Source: Haladaptatus cibarius D43
Lineage (GTDB): Archaea; Halobacteriota; Halobacteria; Halobacteriales; Haladaptataceae
Assembly: GCF_000710615.1 (NCBI RefSeq)
Contig: NZ_JDTH01000006.1
Span: forward strand, 1-64,000
DNA length: 64,000 bases
Direction: 5' to 3'
Numbering within the stretch: position 1 is the stretch's first letter; every line of letters begins with the position of its first letter. Below are positions 27,109 through 35,713 of the stretch, piece by piece. The notes below the pieces were generated by a model. That model was not told where the DNA came from, made no database searches, and saw only the letters and a program-made list of their open reading frames with translations. The translations under genes were made by a program, and so were the position numbers.

Positions 27109-27519
27109 TCAGGTCGATGTCGATTCGCACGAAACAGTCCACGAAATCCCCGAACAGTCGGAGAGGCGGTGATACATGGCGAGTAACCCCGCAGAGCGCG
27201 TGTCGGGAAGTACGTGCAGTTCGACTGACTCGTACCTGACAACGACGCGAAACGTCGTGTCTCGGTCGTGATCGCGGACGAGATACATCGGTACCGGCAG
27301 GTCGAACCAGTCGCCGTAGGTGTACGGTTCGGATTCCAGTACGTCCTGTACGACCGCGGTCAGGCGCTCTTCCGAGCAGTCCGAACCGGGCGACAGGCGA
27401 AAGATAGTCTCCCCCTCGTAGCGGACGCCGCCGCCGCGCGGATACGTCCGTCGCGGGCGGTGCGGAATCGAAAACGATGGGTCGCTATCGTCTACCATCT
27501 TCACGAAATATGCCGTCAT
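27109..27519 (-). CDS. Haloarchaeal hypothetical protein
   Basis: 136 residues, or 129 from the second Met (MVDDSDPSF), which is the more likely beginning. It is soluble, acidic, with predicted beta strands around FRVVVRYESVELHVLP and a Cys near the end (SDCSGISWTVSC). I recognise no family. It lies 12 bases downstream of a membrane-protein gene on the same strand and is probably co-transcribed with it. Confidence 0.65.
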   Translation of the reverse strand: MTAYFVKMVDDSDPSFSIPHRPRRTYPRGGGVRYEGETIFRLSPGSDCSEERLTAVVQDVLESEPYTYGDWFDLPVPMYLVRDHDRDTTFRVVVRYESVELHVLPDTRSAGLLAMYHRLSDCSGISWTVSCESTST

Positions 27520-27531
27520 CGGTTAAATAGT

Positions 27532-28275
27532 TCAGCCACGGGAGCGAACGAAAATCGCGGCTCCCGAGACGAGTAGTACCGCGACGACGTGTCCGACGAG
27601 GGCGAAGACGAGCAGGTCGTAGCCCCACACGAACGGAACGAGGACGAGTTGAAGCAGAGAGAATCCGATGACGAGCGCATCGACTGCCCGAAGATGCGCG
27701 CGAGTTTCGCCGTCGGTCGGATGCCGAACTGCGATCCAGAACCCGGTGACGCTGGCCCACCACGCGGTTCCGATTCGGTAGCAGACGTCCCAGAGGACGA
27801 GCAAGGTGAGAACCACCGCCGGAATCGGCGGTTCGGTTCCGAGCACCGATTCGAACAGTGGCGTCCCGCCCTGCCGCGGATTGTAGACGAACAGGTAGGT
27901 AACCAGTCCGATGTAGGACAGCAGGCCGAGAACCACCTCGATGCTCGACCCGAACAGCAGTTTTCGGTAGGCGGCGGGCGTCGAAAGCGTTCGAATCCGC
28001 CGCGCAATCGTGAGCATCAGCGCGCTTCCGGCAGTGGCGATGACGACCGCCGCAGTTCCGGCGAGGAAACCACTCCAGAGGTCGTAGCGCCACACGAGGA
28101 GTAAGAGTAGTCCTTCGAAAAGAACGAACTGAACGGTCAGCGCGAGCCAATCGGGAAGCGTCACGCCCGGAATCGCGTCCACGATGCTCTCGTACGTCCA
28201 CTGATACGGCCCGCGCTCCGCTTGGCTCATTCCATCCGCCGGATTCGTCTGCTCTATCCGATTCGTCCGGCTCAT
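27532..28275 (-). CDS. Six-helix haloarchaeal membrane protein
   Basis: 247 residues with about six hydrophobic helices between residues 42 and 243 and a hydrophilic N-terminus. There is a charged cytoplasmic loop near RHPTDGETRAHLR. No catalytic motif stands out. Its start overlaps the stop of the NAD(P)-binding gene by four bases, and it is followed closely by the hypothetical gene at 27109, so the three appear to form an operon. Confidence 0.75.
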   Translation of the reverse strand: MSRTNRIEQTNPADGMSQAERGPYQWTYESIVDAIPGVTLPDWLALTVQFVLFEGLLLLLVWRYDLWSGFLAGTAAVVIATAGSALMLTIARRIRTLSTPAAYRKLLFGSSIEVVLGLLSYIGLVTYLFVYNPRQGGTPLFESVLGTEPPIPAVVLTLLVLWDVCYRIGTAWWASVTGFWIAVRHPTDGETRAHLRAVDALVIGFSLLQLVLVPFVWGYDLLVFALVGHVVAVLLVSGAAIFVRSRG

Positions 28276-29150
28276 GAGACCGCTTGTCTGACTGCTTCCT
28301 CGAATGGAGTCAGTTCGACTGGGACGATGGAGCGAATCCGATCGTCTTCGACCACAGTGCGCGTTTTCAGGCCGAGGATGAGCGGATGGGCGACGTCTTT
28401 CGGCACGTCCGTCACGAGGTCAACCCAGTAGGCGGACAGCTTCGGTGTCAGGACGGGAACCGGAACCATCGTCGCTTTCTTGTCGAGGATTTCGCCCGTC
28501 GTCAGCACCATCTCGCCGTAGGTTAGCACGTCCGGGCCGCCGATTTCGAACGTCTCGCCAGCCGCATCTGAACTGTCGAGCACGCCGACCAGGTACGCGA
28601 CGACATCGTCGATGGCGATTGGTTGACACTCGGTTCTGACCCACTGCGGGGTAATCATCAGCGGGAGACGCTCCGCCAACTGCTGGACGATTCGAAAACT
28701 CACGCTATCGTCCCCGATGATGATGGCCGCCCGAAGGACGGTGAGGTCGTAATCACCGTTTGCGAGGATATGCTCCACCTCGCGCCGTGATTTGAGATGG
28801 TCGGAGAGCGTCGCTCGCTCGCCACCGAGGCCGCTGAGGTAGACGACGCGCGAAACGTTCGTTCCGCGCGCCGCGTCCACGAAGTTTCTGGCCGCGTTGC
28901 GGTCTTGCTGCATGAAATCACCATCTTCGCCCATCGAGTGGACGAGGTAGTACGCGGCATCGATTCCGTCGAAAATTCCGTCGAGACTGTCTCGGTCGTT
29001 CAAATCACCCTCTACTACCGAAACCCCGTCTGGCGGGTCGTAAGACGAGGCGTCACGAACCAGTGCGGTCACGGCGTTGCCGTCTGCGAGGAGTTCGGGG
29101 ACGAGGTGGCGGCCGACGAATCCAGTCGCCCCGGCGACGAGTACCGTCAT
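28272..29150 (-). CDS. NAD(P)H-binding protein (NmrA/atypical SDR, NDUFA9-like)
   Basis: 292 residues from the ATG at 29150 (MTVLVAGATGFVGRHLVPELL); upstream codons of the open frame are not homologous. The glycine-rich Rossmann motif GATGFVG begins at residue 7, and YYLVHSMG with VVYLSGLGG supplies the typical strand ends of atypical short-chain dehydrogenases. No classical YxxxK is seen. Relatives include NDUFA9-like and NmrA-like proteins that bind NAD(P) for sensing or for unknown reductions. It is first in a run of overlapping minus-strand genes. Confidence 0.88.
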   Translation of the reverse strand: MTVLVAGATGFVGRHLVPELLADGNAVTALVRDASSYDPPDGVSVVEGDLNDRDSLDGIFDGIDAAYYLVHSMGEDGDFMQQDRNAARNFVDAARGTNVSRVVYLSGLGGERATLSDHLKSRREVEHILANGDYDLTVLRAAIIIGDDSVSFRIVQQLAERLPLMITPQWVRTECQPIAIDDVVAYLVGVLDSSDAAGETFEIGGPDVLTYGEMVLTTGEILDKKATMVPVPVLTPKLSAYWVDLVTDVPKDVAHPLILGLKTRTVVEDDRIRSIVPVELTPFEEAVRQAVS

Positions 29151-29229
29151 TATCCACAGTGGGTTCGCTATCGTCCAAAAGCTATCGGGCAACCCGTGAG
29201 GTTATGGCTTGGGAGTGTGATATTTTCGT

Positions 29230-29709
29230 ATGGATTGGCTCTTCGTCGTCGCCGTTGCGCTCCTCCTCGCTGGCGTCCTTGGAAGCATCCTGCCGCTTCT
29301 CCCGGCGGTTCCGCTGTCGCTCGCCGGAATCTACGCTTACTGGTGGGGAACTGTCTTTTCCGAACCCGGCCTCCTGTTCGTCGCCGGAGCGACGATTGTG
29401 GGTGTTATCGCATTCGTCGGAGAGCATACCGCGAGCGCCGTTTCGGCCAAAGCGAGTGGTGGGTCACTCTGGAGCGCGCTCGCCGCAGGTATCGTGGGAG
29501 TGGCCGCGCTCCTGACTACCGGCCCGGTCGGAATGGTCATCGGTGTCGCACTCGCTACGTTCGCAGTCGAGTTCTATCGCACACAGGACGCGAAAAAAGG
29601 CGCGAAAACCGCAACCTACGCGGTGGCTGGACTGCTTGCGTCGGCGGTGTTCCAACTGCTGGTTACGGGGTCGTTGCTCGTCGGATTCGTCGTTGCAGTG
29701 TTAGTTTGA
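29230..29709 (+). CDS. DUF456 family membrane protein
   Basis: 159 residues, nearly all hydrophobic, with three to four helices rich in Gly and Ala. The pairs VLGSILPLLPAVPLSLAGIYAYWW and AGIVGVAALLTTGPVGMVIG are the signature of DUF456, a family of small integral membrane proteins of unknown function. It is divergent from the NAD(P)-binding gene with an 79-base gap and is followed on the same strand by the DUF192 lipoprotein. Confidence 0.88.
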   Translation: MDWLFVVAVALLLAGVLGSILPLLPAVPLSLAGIYAYWWGTVFSEPGLLFVAGATIVGVIAFVGEHTASAVSAKASGGSLWSALAAGIVGVAALLTTGPVGMVIGVALATFAVEFYRTQDAKKGAKTATYAVAGLLASAVFQLLVTGSLLVGFVVAVLV

Positions 29710-29765
29710 GGTCGATTGTTACTGATTGACCATGTTTTTGTCGATTGGTCACGTTCCTGTGGAAT

Positions 29766-30329
29766 ATGCGCGTAACTCCCGCCCTGCTGGTTGCCTTCCT
29801 CGTCGTCTGCTCGGGTTGTATGGGCCTCGGAATAAACTCGGACGGGCCGATGCAGTCTCCCGACCAATCCGGCGACCAGTCGGCGACAGCAGGAACTGCG
29901 ACGCAAGAAACGACCAACGCGGAGGAGAACGTCTCCGCTTCGTTCGTGACGAACGGCGAGCGAACGAACGTGACGCTGGAAGTGGCAAACTCGCCCGACG
30001 AACGCTCGCAAGGATTGATGCATCGTGAGTCTCTGCCGGAAAATCACGGCATGGTGTTCGTCTTTGATGAGGCACAGCCACAGACGTTCTGGATGAAAAA
30101 CACGCCGCTCCCGCTCGACATCATCTTCATTTCGGCGGACGGCACCGTCATCAACGTCGAACAGGCAGACCCACAACCGAACGCGAGCGATTTGGAACTC
30201 GACCGTTATTCGAGCGACGAACCCGCAAAATACGTGGTCGAGATGCGTCAAGGATTCGCAAACCGGGAGGGAATCGAATCGGGAACGACGTTCGTCTTCG
30301 ATGGGGAGCGTCCGACGACCGAAAACTGA
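29766..30329 (+). CDS. DUF192 family secreted lipoprotein
   Basis: 187 residues from the ATG at 29766. A signal with lipobox-like VVCSGC (Cys near residue 18) precedes a Ser/Thr/Gln linker to about residue 55, then the DUF192 domain (VTLEVANSPDERSQGLMHRESLPENHGMVFVFDEAQPQTFWMKNTPLPLDIIFI). The family has a beta-rich fold of unknown function and is often secreted. The MxxTxxPLDIIF pattern is diagnostic. Confidence 0.9.
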   Translation: MRVTPALLVAFLVVCSGCMGLGINSDGPMQSPDQSGDQSATAGTATQETTNAEENVSASFVTNGERTNVTLEVANSPDERSQGLMHRESLPENHGMVFVFDEAQPQTFWMKNTPLPLDIIFISADGTVINVEQADPQPNASDLELDRYSSDEPAKYVVEMRQGFANREGIESGTTFVFDGERPTTEN

Positions 30330-30425
30330 GCTATCGAACTGTCTGCTGAAAGTCGAATTTATTTTCTTCAATCTAATTGGTGATTCAGAACTGTTACCCC
30401 ATCGCACGGCGTACAGAACGCAGAG

Positions 30426-30920
30426 ATGAACGGAATGGAGATTCGACCCGCGAACGAGGGGGATTTCGGCGCGATTCGGCGAATCGCACACCGAGCATGG
30501 GACGAAGCCTACGACGACATCCTAGACGAGGACATCATTACAGAAACCGTGTCGTCGTGGTACTCGAACGAATCGCTTTCCGACGCGCTCGACAGGCCCG
30601 GAACGGCGTTTCTCGTTGCAGTCACGGACGACGAACTCGTCGGATTCTGTCACGCCGTGTTCTACGAGGACGAAGGCGACGTACTCCGACTCTACGTAGA
30701 CCCGGACGACTGGGGAAACGGGGTGGGAACCGCATTACACGAGCGCCTCCGCGAGGACTTCAACGACTTCAACACGAAACGGATGAACGCTATGGTGCTC
30801 GCGGACAACGACATCGGCAACGAGTTTTACAAACGATTGGGCTTCGAGAAAACCGACGAGGCATCGGTCGAACTCGGTGGCAAAGAGTACGCCGAGAACG
30901 TCTACACCTACGCATTCTAA
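30426..30920 (+). CDS. GNAT-family N-acetyltransferase
   Basis: 164 residues. The fold is shown by IRPANEGDFGAIRRIAHRAW, the VLRLYVDPDDWGNGVGTALHERL acetyl-CoA loop (about 84-106, with the Q/RxxGxG/A pattern changed to WGNGVG), and the late NEFYKRLGFEKTDE. It resembles the RimI-like group. The alternative start MEIRP lies three codons later. Its substrate cannot be predicted. Confidence 0.88.
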   Translation: MNGMEIRPANEGDFGAIRRIAHRAWDEAYDDILDEDIITETVSSWYSNESLSDALDRPGTAFLVAVTDDELVGFCHAVFYEDEGDVLRLYVDPDDWGNGVGTALHERLREDFNDFNTKRMNAMVLADNDIGNEFYKRLGFEKTDEASVELGGKEYAENVYTYAF

Positions 30921-31055
30921 GCATCGCACGACGAATCGAGAACACAAAGCATATACATTATCCCCGACAATTCGCTGATACCTCGGGTAGGGGTACACGA
31001 GGTTTTCTTTCGGACTACACGGCTAGCGACTGCTTCGCTCTCGTTCGACTGACAA

Positions 31056-31424
31056 CTACTGTTCCGACCAGTCGTCCTCGAACAGTTGGTACGCACTAGC
31101 GAGATTGAACAGCAGGCCACGCTTTTTTGCCCCGTCATCGAGCGCCTGTGCCGTCGCGTGAACGACCTGCGAGTACTGTATCGTCGCTTCACTCACTTCT
31201 GCATGGTCGGAACCGAACTCTTCTTCGGTGAACGCGGCGCGAATCGCGGCGCGTTGATACTGTTCGACCAGTTCGAACAGTTGCCAGTACTCCATTCCGT
31301 CCCGGCGCGCGTCCACCATCGCGGAGAGCAGACGGCGCTCGAACCGTGACTCCGGAGATTCCGGCAGTTCCTCGTCGCCCACCCCCAGCGCGGTCAGAAT
31401 GTCGTCCGTGTCATCCACACCCAT
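31056..31424 (-). CDS. Haloarchaeal hypothetical helical protein
   Basis: 122 residues from the ATG at 31424 (MGVDDTDDILTALG). It is acidic and predicted to be mostly helical, with no Cys-rich or membrane segment. I do not recognise the family. It lies downstream of the HalX response regulator on the same strand, with a gap of about 68 bases, so they could share a transcript. Confidence 0.65.
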   Translation of the reverse strand: MGVDDTDDILTALGVGDEELPESPESRFERRLLSAMVDARRDGMEYWQLFELVEQYQRAAIRAAFTEEEFGSDHAEVSEATIQYSQVVHATAQALDDGAKKRGLLFNLASAYQLFEDDWSEQ

Positions 31425-31492
31425 GTTCGAAAACTGTGAGGTCACTTCCTTTATTATTTTGGGTGAACGACTCCCGATCGGTCAGCAAAAAG

Positions 31493-32059
31493 TTACGAGA
31501 GGTCTTGGAACGCGCCGACGAAATCGTCGTGGTCGGAGAGCGTTTCCCGTGCGCCATCGACGGAGTTACGAAGCGTTTCGACCTCCGATTGAAGTCTTCG
31601 ATATTCGTCGTTGTCGGCGAGTTCGTCCGCTGTCTTTTCGGTTTCGAGCACTGCCTTCTTCGAAACCAAAGAGAAGTACTGCTGCATCTGGTCGTCGTAT
31701 TCGACGCGCGTGAGCATCCCCTCGACGGTCGTGTAGAGGTCGTCTTTGGAAACCGGTTTGACGAGGTAGTCGTCGAACCCCATCTCGATGATGTCGAAGT
31801 CGGGTTTGACAGCAGTGACCATCACGACGCGGGAACGCAAATCGCGGCTGCGGAGTTCTGCGAGCACTTCGTCGCCGGACAGACCGGGCATCCGTCGGTC
31901 GAGGAGAACGACGTTCACCTCGTCGTCGAGTAGGTCTAGCGCCTCGTGCCCTTCGTAGGCCCGTCGAACATCGAAGGAAACCTCTAGCCACGTCGCATAG
32001 AGGTCCGTCACGTCTTTCTCGTCATCGACGACGAGAATCGTTGGTTCGTCAACAGCCAT
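31493..32059 (-). CDS. HalX-type response regulator
   Basis: 188 residues. The receiver domain (1-118) is complete: acidic pair Asp12-Asp13 in VVDDE, phospho-acceptor Asp54 in LLDRRMPG, Thr82 in VMVTAV and Lys101 in LVKPV. A C-terminal HalX domain (about 120-185), a helical module common in haloarchaeal regulators, replaces a DNA-binding domain. No histidine kinase is encoded nearby, so it is an orphan within this window. Confidence 0.93.
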   Translation of the reverse strand: MAVDEPTILVVDDEKDVTDLYATWLEVSFDVRRAYEGHEALDLLDDEVNVVLLDRRMPGLSGDEVLAELRSRDLRSRVVMVTAVKPDFDIIEMGFDDYLVKPVSKDDLYTTVEGMLTRVEYDDQMQQYFSLVSKKAVLETEKTADELADNDEYRRLQSEVETLRNSVDGARETLSDHDDFVGAFQDLS

Positions 32060-32261
32060 AGTTGATCACAGGTGTCCAAGTTTTTCCAGCGGGGACAGTT
32101 TGTTAATGAATCATTCGCCATAGCATCTTTATATCTTGTGGTTACGGAATCCGAGAATAGCTAAATATATTTCGTCGCTTGTGTATATTCTATACGAATA
32201 TCTCTCACCGAAATAAATAACTAGTTCGGGTTCGAAGTGGGGAACGGAATGTCGAAAACCA

Positions 32262-32555
32262 GTGGTCGTTTTTGCCGGACGCTCCGGCAGTAACACAACC
32301 CCCGAAGAACGATTCGAACGACTTCTCGAACTGCCACCGAGTGCGAAACTCGTCTACCGGGTTCTCCAGGAGAACGCGCCCCAGACCCAGCGACAGGTGC
32401 GCGAAGAGGCACTCCTGCCCGCCCGAACGACGCGAGATGCACTGACGAAACTCAAACAACAGGAACTCGTCGCGGAACGACTGTACGTTCCCGACGCGCG
32501 AAAGCGCCTCTACGACCCCCTTCCGACGGCTCGACCGGACGACGCCACGGAGTAG
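32262..32555 (+). CDS. MarR-like winged-helix regulator, start possibly frameshifted
   Basis: 97 residues if a GTG at 32262 is used. The helix-turn-helix is clear: LPPSAKLVYRVLQENAPQTQRQVREEALLPARTTRDALTKLKQQELV. A better start exists at ATG 32249 (MSKTSGRF), placed about 30 bases after an AAATAAATAA TATA-like element, but it is one frame off. Removing one T from the TTTTT at 32269-32273 would join it to the rest. Regulator targets are unknown. Confidence 0.8.
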   Translation: MVVFAGRSGSNTTPEERFERLLELPPSAKLVYRVLQENAPQTQRQVREEALLPARTTRDALTKLKQQELVAERLYVPDARKRLYDPLPTARPDDATE

Positions 32556-32582
32556 CGGTTCGCTTCGAACGAAGCGAACCGC
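32555..32582. terminator. 28-bp perfect palindrome at the end of the MarR-like gene
   Basis: The sequence GCGGTTCGCTTCG-AA-CGAAGCGAACCGC begins with the last base of the TAG stop. In RNA it can form a 13-bp stem. There is no following U-tract, but its position directly after the stop suggests 3'-end formation or mRNA protection. Confidence 0.5.
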
Positions 32583-32932
32583 GCCACATCGAACCGCACT
32601 ACACCGCACCACAGTGTACTCAACGTGCGATTCAGCGTCCTCAAACGATGACTGCTCATTTTTATACCGTAATCGTGCAAAACAGCGACAGGAAACAATA
32701 GCGCAACAACTGCTATTTCACGTCGAATCCCCGCAAGAACACGAAAACGCACCGTGTCGGTGCGCAACCTGACTGGGCCTCGGTGACTCGCGCCAACCGC
32801 CACCCACTGAAAACTGTACACAACTACCACTATTCGTCATTCGGATTTACTATGCAAGCACGTTATATATGAGACGCAGCGATTCCGCCGACCGCTTCAT
32901 AATCGGTCGTCGCGTGTACTGTATATAGCACA
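32583..32932. other. Intergenic region without recognised gene
   Basis: About 350 bases. It holds CGAACCGCACTAC/CACCGCACCAC-like short repetition (32583-32614), a TTTTTATA-like AT element near 32658-32665, a 7-bp hairpin at 32748-32764 (CGCACCG/CGGTGCG with loop TGT), and an AT-rich ACGTTATATATGAG promoter-like stretch near 32861-32874 ahead of the zinc-ribbon gene. I see no convincing open frame on either strand. A small RNA beginning near 32690 is possible but unsupported. Confidence 0.4.
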
Positions 32933-33223
32933 ATGCCGTCGGACGAACAACCGTGGTTGCGAAAGCGACGACCGCGTATCGACCCCCCGTCTCATCGGAC
33001 GGACCACGACCAGTCGAGCCAGTACGCTCAACTGCAGACCGAACTGGAAACCCTTCGACAGCGTCTCGCCGAAACGGAGGCCAGATTGGCATCGCTCGAA
33101 GCGGAGTGTGAACGTCGAGAACGACTCGTCAGAGCGTGTTCGATGTGCGGGCGCGTCAGTACTCGACCGGGGCCGGGAGCAGTCTGTCCGCACTGTGAGC
33201 ACGGAACGCTTCATCGCGTGTGA
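32933..33223 (+). CDS. Coiled-coil zinc-ribbon protein
   Basis: 96 residues. Residues 28-65 (QYAQLQTELETLRQRLAETEARLASLEAECERRERLV) form a coiled coil with Leu/Ala heptads. Residues 69-92 carry CSMCGRVS...CPHCEHG, a two-CxxC zinc ribbon. This plan (coil followed by a small zinc module) fits a dimeric nucleic-acid- or protein-binding adaptor, which is an inference. It is convergent with the small membrane-protein gene at 33273. Confidence 0.78.
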   Translation: MPSDEQPWLRKRRPRIDPPSHRTDHDQSSQYAQLQTELETLRQRLAETEARLASLEAECERRERLVRACSMCGRVSTRPGPGAVCPHCEHGTLHRV

Positions 33224-33272
33224 GGACGAACTACCGCCAACGGCGGGAGTTCGCCGCACAATAGAGGGCTTC

Positions 33273-33515
33273 CTACCGTGTCCCCGAAAGACCGCTGACG
33301 TTCTGCTGGAGTCGAATCGTCGCCGTCAGCAAGAACGCGCCGATCATCACGAGGAAGACGTTTTCGATGCTCCGAATCACGAGCAACTCCACTCCGAGAA
33401 GAACATCCAACGCGAGGCCGAGCAGCCCGGAGCAGACGAGCACCGGAAGCAGATGTCTGCGGAGCGTATCGACCGAACTTTTTCGAACCACTGACTCGAA
33501 CGGCGGACTTCTCAT
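33273..33515 (-). CDS. Small two-helix membrane protein
   Basis: 80 residues from the ATG at 33515 (MRSPPFESVVRKSS); 15 further upstream codons are open. Two hydrophobic segments (about 20-40 and 46-65) are joined by a short acidic loop. The arginine-rich N-terminus before the first helix suggests it stays in the cytoplasm. No family is recognised. The start faces the dhaK gene across about 50 bases. Confidence 0.55.
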   Translation of the reverse strand: MRSPPFESVVRKSSVDTLRRHLLPVLVCSGLLGLALDVLLGVELLVIRSIENVFLVMIGAFLLTATIRLQQNVSGLSGTR

Positions 33516-33565
33516 CGAATCTGAGGAAACCGTTATGCGATAACAGGTGGTTGCTAGCATGAGAC

Positions 33566-34567
33566 ATGAAAAAGCTCATCAACGACCCATCCGCCGTGGT
33601 TGACGAGATGCTTGACGGAATGCTTTCCGCGCACCCGGACGAACTCCGGCGACTGCCGGACACGAACGTTCTCGTCCGAAAAGACGCTCCCGTTTCGGAC
33701 AAAGTCGCGGTCGTCAGCGGTGGCGGAAGTGGCCACGAACCGACCCACGCCGGATACCTTGGGCCGGGAATGCTGGACGGGGCGGCGGCAGGCGAGGTGT
33801 TCACCTCGCCGACCGCCGACGAAATCAGCGAGATGATTCAAGCCTGCGATTCCGGAAAAGGGGTCTTGAACGTCGTCAAAAACTACGAGGGCGACGTGAT
33901 GAACTTCGAAACCGCGGGCGAATTGGCCGAGATGGAATCCGACGTGGAGGTCGCCGAAGTCGTCGTCAACGACGACGTGGCGGTCGAGGACTCGCTCTAC
34001 ACCTCGGGACGACGCGGCGTCTGCGGCACGATTTTGGTTCACAAAGTCGCGGGCGCGATGGCCGACAGCGGCGAAGATTTGGACGAGGTACAGCGCGTCG
34101 CGGAGAAAGTAATCGACAACGTGGCGACGATGGGAACCGCCCTGACTTCCTGTATCACGCCCGAAAAAGGTGAACCGACCTTCGACCTCGCGGAGGACGA
34201 AATCGAACTCGGCATCGGCATCCACGGTGAACCCGGCGTCGAACGCGTCGAAATGATGTCGGCGGACGAGATTACGGAACGACTGACTGAACAGGTGTTG
34301 GACGACCTCTCGCCCGACTCCGGCGCGGAAGTCCTCACCATCGTCAACGGAATGGGCGGCACGCTGCTTTCCGAACTGTACATCGTGAACCGCAAACTCC
34401 AGTCGATGATGGACGAGCGCGATTTGACGACGTGGGACGCGTGGGTCGGCGACTACATGACCTCGCTCGACATGCAGGGCTGTTCGGTGACGGTGTTGGT
34501 GCTGGACGACGAACTGAAGGCGTTGTTGTCGCATCCGGCCGAAACGCCAGCGTTGACGGTGTCGTAG
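33566..34567 (+). CDS. dhaK: Dihydroxyacetone kinase subunit DhaK
   Basis: 333 residues, normal for PTS-dependent DhaK. The Gly-rich loop VVSGGGSGHEPTHAGYLGPGML (49-70) and the covalent substrate-binding His220 in GIGIHGEPGVERVEM are present. DhaK binds dihydroxyacetone as a hemiaminal on this histidine and receives phosphate from ADP/ATP held by DhaL. DhaL and DhaM lie downstream on the same strand, but an AT-rich insert of about 385 bases separates dhaK from dhaL, so the usual operon is interrupted. An opposite-strand frame of 369 codons is a shadow. Confidence 0.95.
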   Translation: MKKLINDPSAVVDEMLDGMLSAHPDELRRLPDTNVLVRKDAPVSDKVAVVSGGGSGHEPTHAGYLGPGMLDGAAAGEVFTSPTADEISEMIQACDSGKGVLNVVKNYEGDVMNFETAGELAEMESDVEVAEVVVNDDVAVEDSLYTSGRRGVCGTILVHKVAGAMADSGEDLDEVQRVAEKVIDNVATMGTALTSCITPEKGEPTFDLAEDEIELGIGIHGEPGVERVEMMSADEITERLTEQVLDDLSPDSGAEVLTIVNGMGGTLLSELYIVNRKLQSMMDERDLTTWDAWVGDYMTSLDMQGCSVTVLVLDDELKALLSHPAETPALTVS

Positions 34568-34951
34568 GGGTCGAGAGAGCGACTTTTTGTTCAGTATTGG
34601 ATAGAAAGCAGACGTGCCGAAATACGGTAAAAATAATAAATGTATTACCTGATGTTCTCTCATGCTCCTATTTGGGCCAGTTCAAAATAGTTCTGAATTA
34701 TTCCTCATTTATGTCCTATTGGGTATCTTTTCACTACTAACCATCCTATTTTGGGGAAAATTAGCACTTTTGCTCGCCGCTGTCCCCGGGTGATATCGAG
34801 AAGGAAAAGAAAGCGCGAGAAGTTCAGCAGACGAGGAAAACGACGAATAATCTGTGTACTTCGCCCGGTGAAATTTCCACATGGTTGTCAGTATCGTCTA
34901 CCCTCCCGGGAGAAATCTTTACCCCTCCCGCCGCGTGCTACCACACCATAG
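34568..34951. other. AT-rich insert between dhaK and dhaL
   Basis: The stretch starts with a terminator-like GTCGAGAGAGCGACTTTTTG after the dhaK stop and then turns much AT-richer than the flanking kinase genes. Except for the small open frame at 34662-34793 I find no gene. The last 60 bases return to the local composition and must contain a promoter or leader for dhaL. Confidence 0.5.
34662..34793 (+). CDS. Possible 43-residue single-helix membrane protein
   Basis: An ATG-to-TGA frame below 60 codons encodes a peptide whose residues 13-33 (LFLIYVLLGIFSLLTILFW) form one strongly hydrophobic helix, ending LLLAAVPG. Codons are AT-rich, unlike the neighbours. No clear ribosome-binding sequence precedes it. 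It could be a genuine small membrane protein from a mobile fragment or a chance frame in AT-rich DNA. Confidence 0.3.
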   Translation: MLLFGPVQNSSELFLIYVLLGIFSLLTILFWGKLALLLAAVPG

Positions 34952-35713
34952 ATGGGAACCACCGAGCAAGAAGCAGTCCGCGCGGCAATCGAACGCATCG
35001 CAGACCGGATGGCCGACGAAAAGGAGTACCTGACCGACCTCGACTCCGCCATCGGCGACGCAGACCACGGAGCGAACATGAACCGCGGCTTTCGGGCGGT
35101 TCACGAAAAAATCGAGGGGATGGACGACGCGCCGCCCGCCGAACTCGTCAAAACGGTCGGGATAACCCTCGTCTCCGAAGTCGGCGGGGCCGCTGGGCCG
35201 CTGTACGGCGGGTCGTTCATGACCGCCAGCGCGGAACTCGAAGACGGAGTCACGGCGGAATCGAGCGTGGCGTTCGCCGAGGCGTTTCTGGAAAAAGTGA
35301 AAGACCGGGGCGACGCACCCGTCGGCGCGAAAACGATGGTCGATGCCATCACGCCCGCGGTTCACACCTATAAGAAATCCATCGAGGAAGACGACCTCGA
35401 ACCGGTAGAAGCGCTGACGAAAGCGGTTGACGCCTGCGAGCGCGGCGTGAACTTCACGACGCCGATTCGGGCGACGAAAGGGAGAGCCTCCTATCTGGGT
35501 TGGCGCTCCGTCGGCCACCAAGACCCCGGCGCGACGAGCACGCTGTTCATCGTGGAAGCGATTCGGGAAACCGCGGTCGAGTATCTGGGCGACGGCGACC
35601 TCGAACCGGATGCCACCTCGCCGACGGTGCCGGACGAAGCGCCCGCGGAAGCGAAGGACGATGAGGAAGCGGGAGGAGCGGAGGAGAAAAACGAAACGCA
35701 GGAGGACGCATAG
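34952..35713 (+). CDS. dhaL: Dihydroxyacetone kinase subunit DhaL
   Basis: 253 residues. The nucleotide/Mg-binding Asp cluster DLDSAIGDADHGANMNRGF (about 30-48) and GGAAGPLYGGSFMTA (about 76-90) identify DhaL, which keeps a bound ADP that is rephosphorylated by DhaM. After the core (about residue 215) there is a charged Glu/Ala/Asp/Lys tail of about 40 residues that is not in bacterial DhaL. Its TAG is directly followed by the dhaM start with no gap. Confidence 0.95.
   Translation: MGTTEQEAVRAAIERIADRMADEKEYLTDLDSAIGDADHGANMNRGFRAVHEKIEGMDDAPPAELVKTVGITLVSEVGGAAGPLYGGSFMTASAELEDGVTAESSVAFAEAFLEKVKDRGDAPVGAKTMVDAITPAVHTYKKSIEEDDLEPVEALTKAVDACERGVNFTTPIRATKGRASYLGWRSVGHQDPGATSTLFIVEAIRETAVEYLGDGDLEPDATSPTVPDEAPAEAKDDEEAGGAEEKNETQEDA

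Noticed and set aside
33554-34663. 369-codon frame on -
   Set aside because: Shadow of dhaK.
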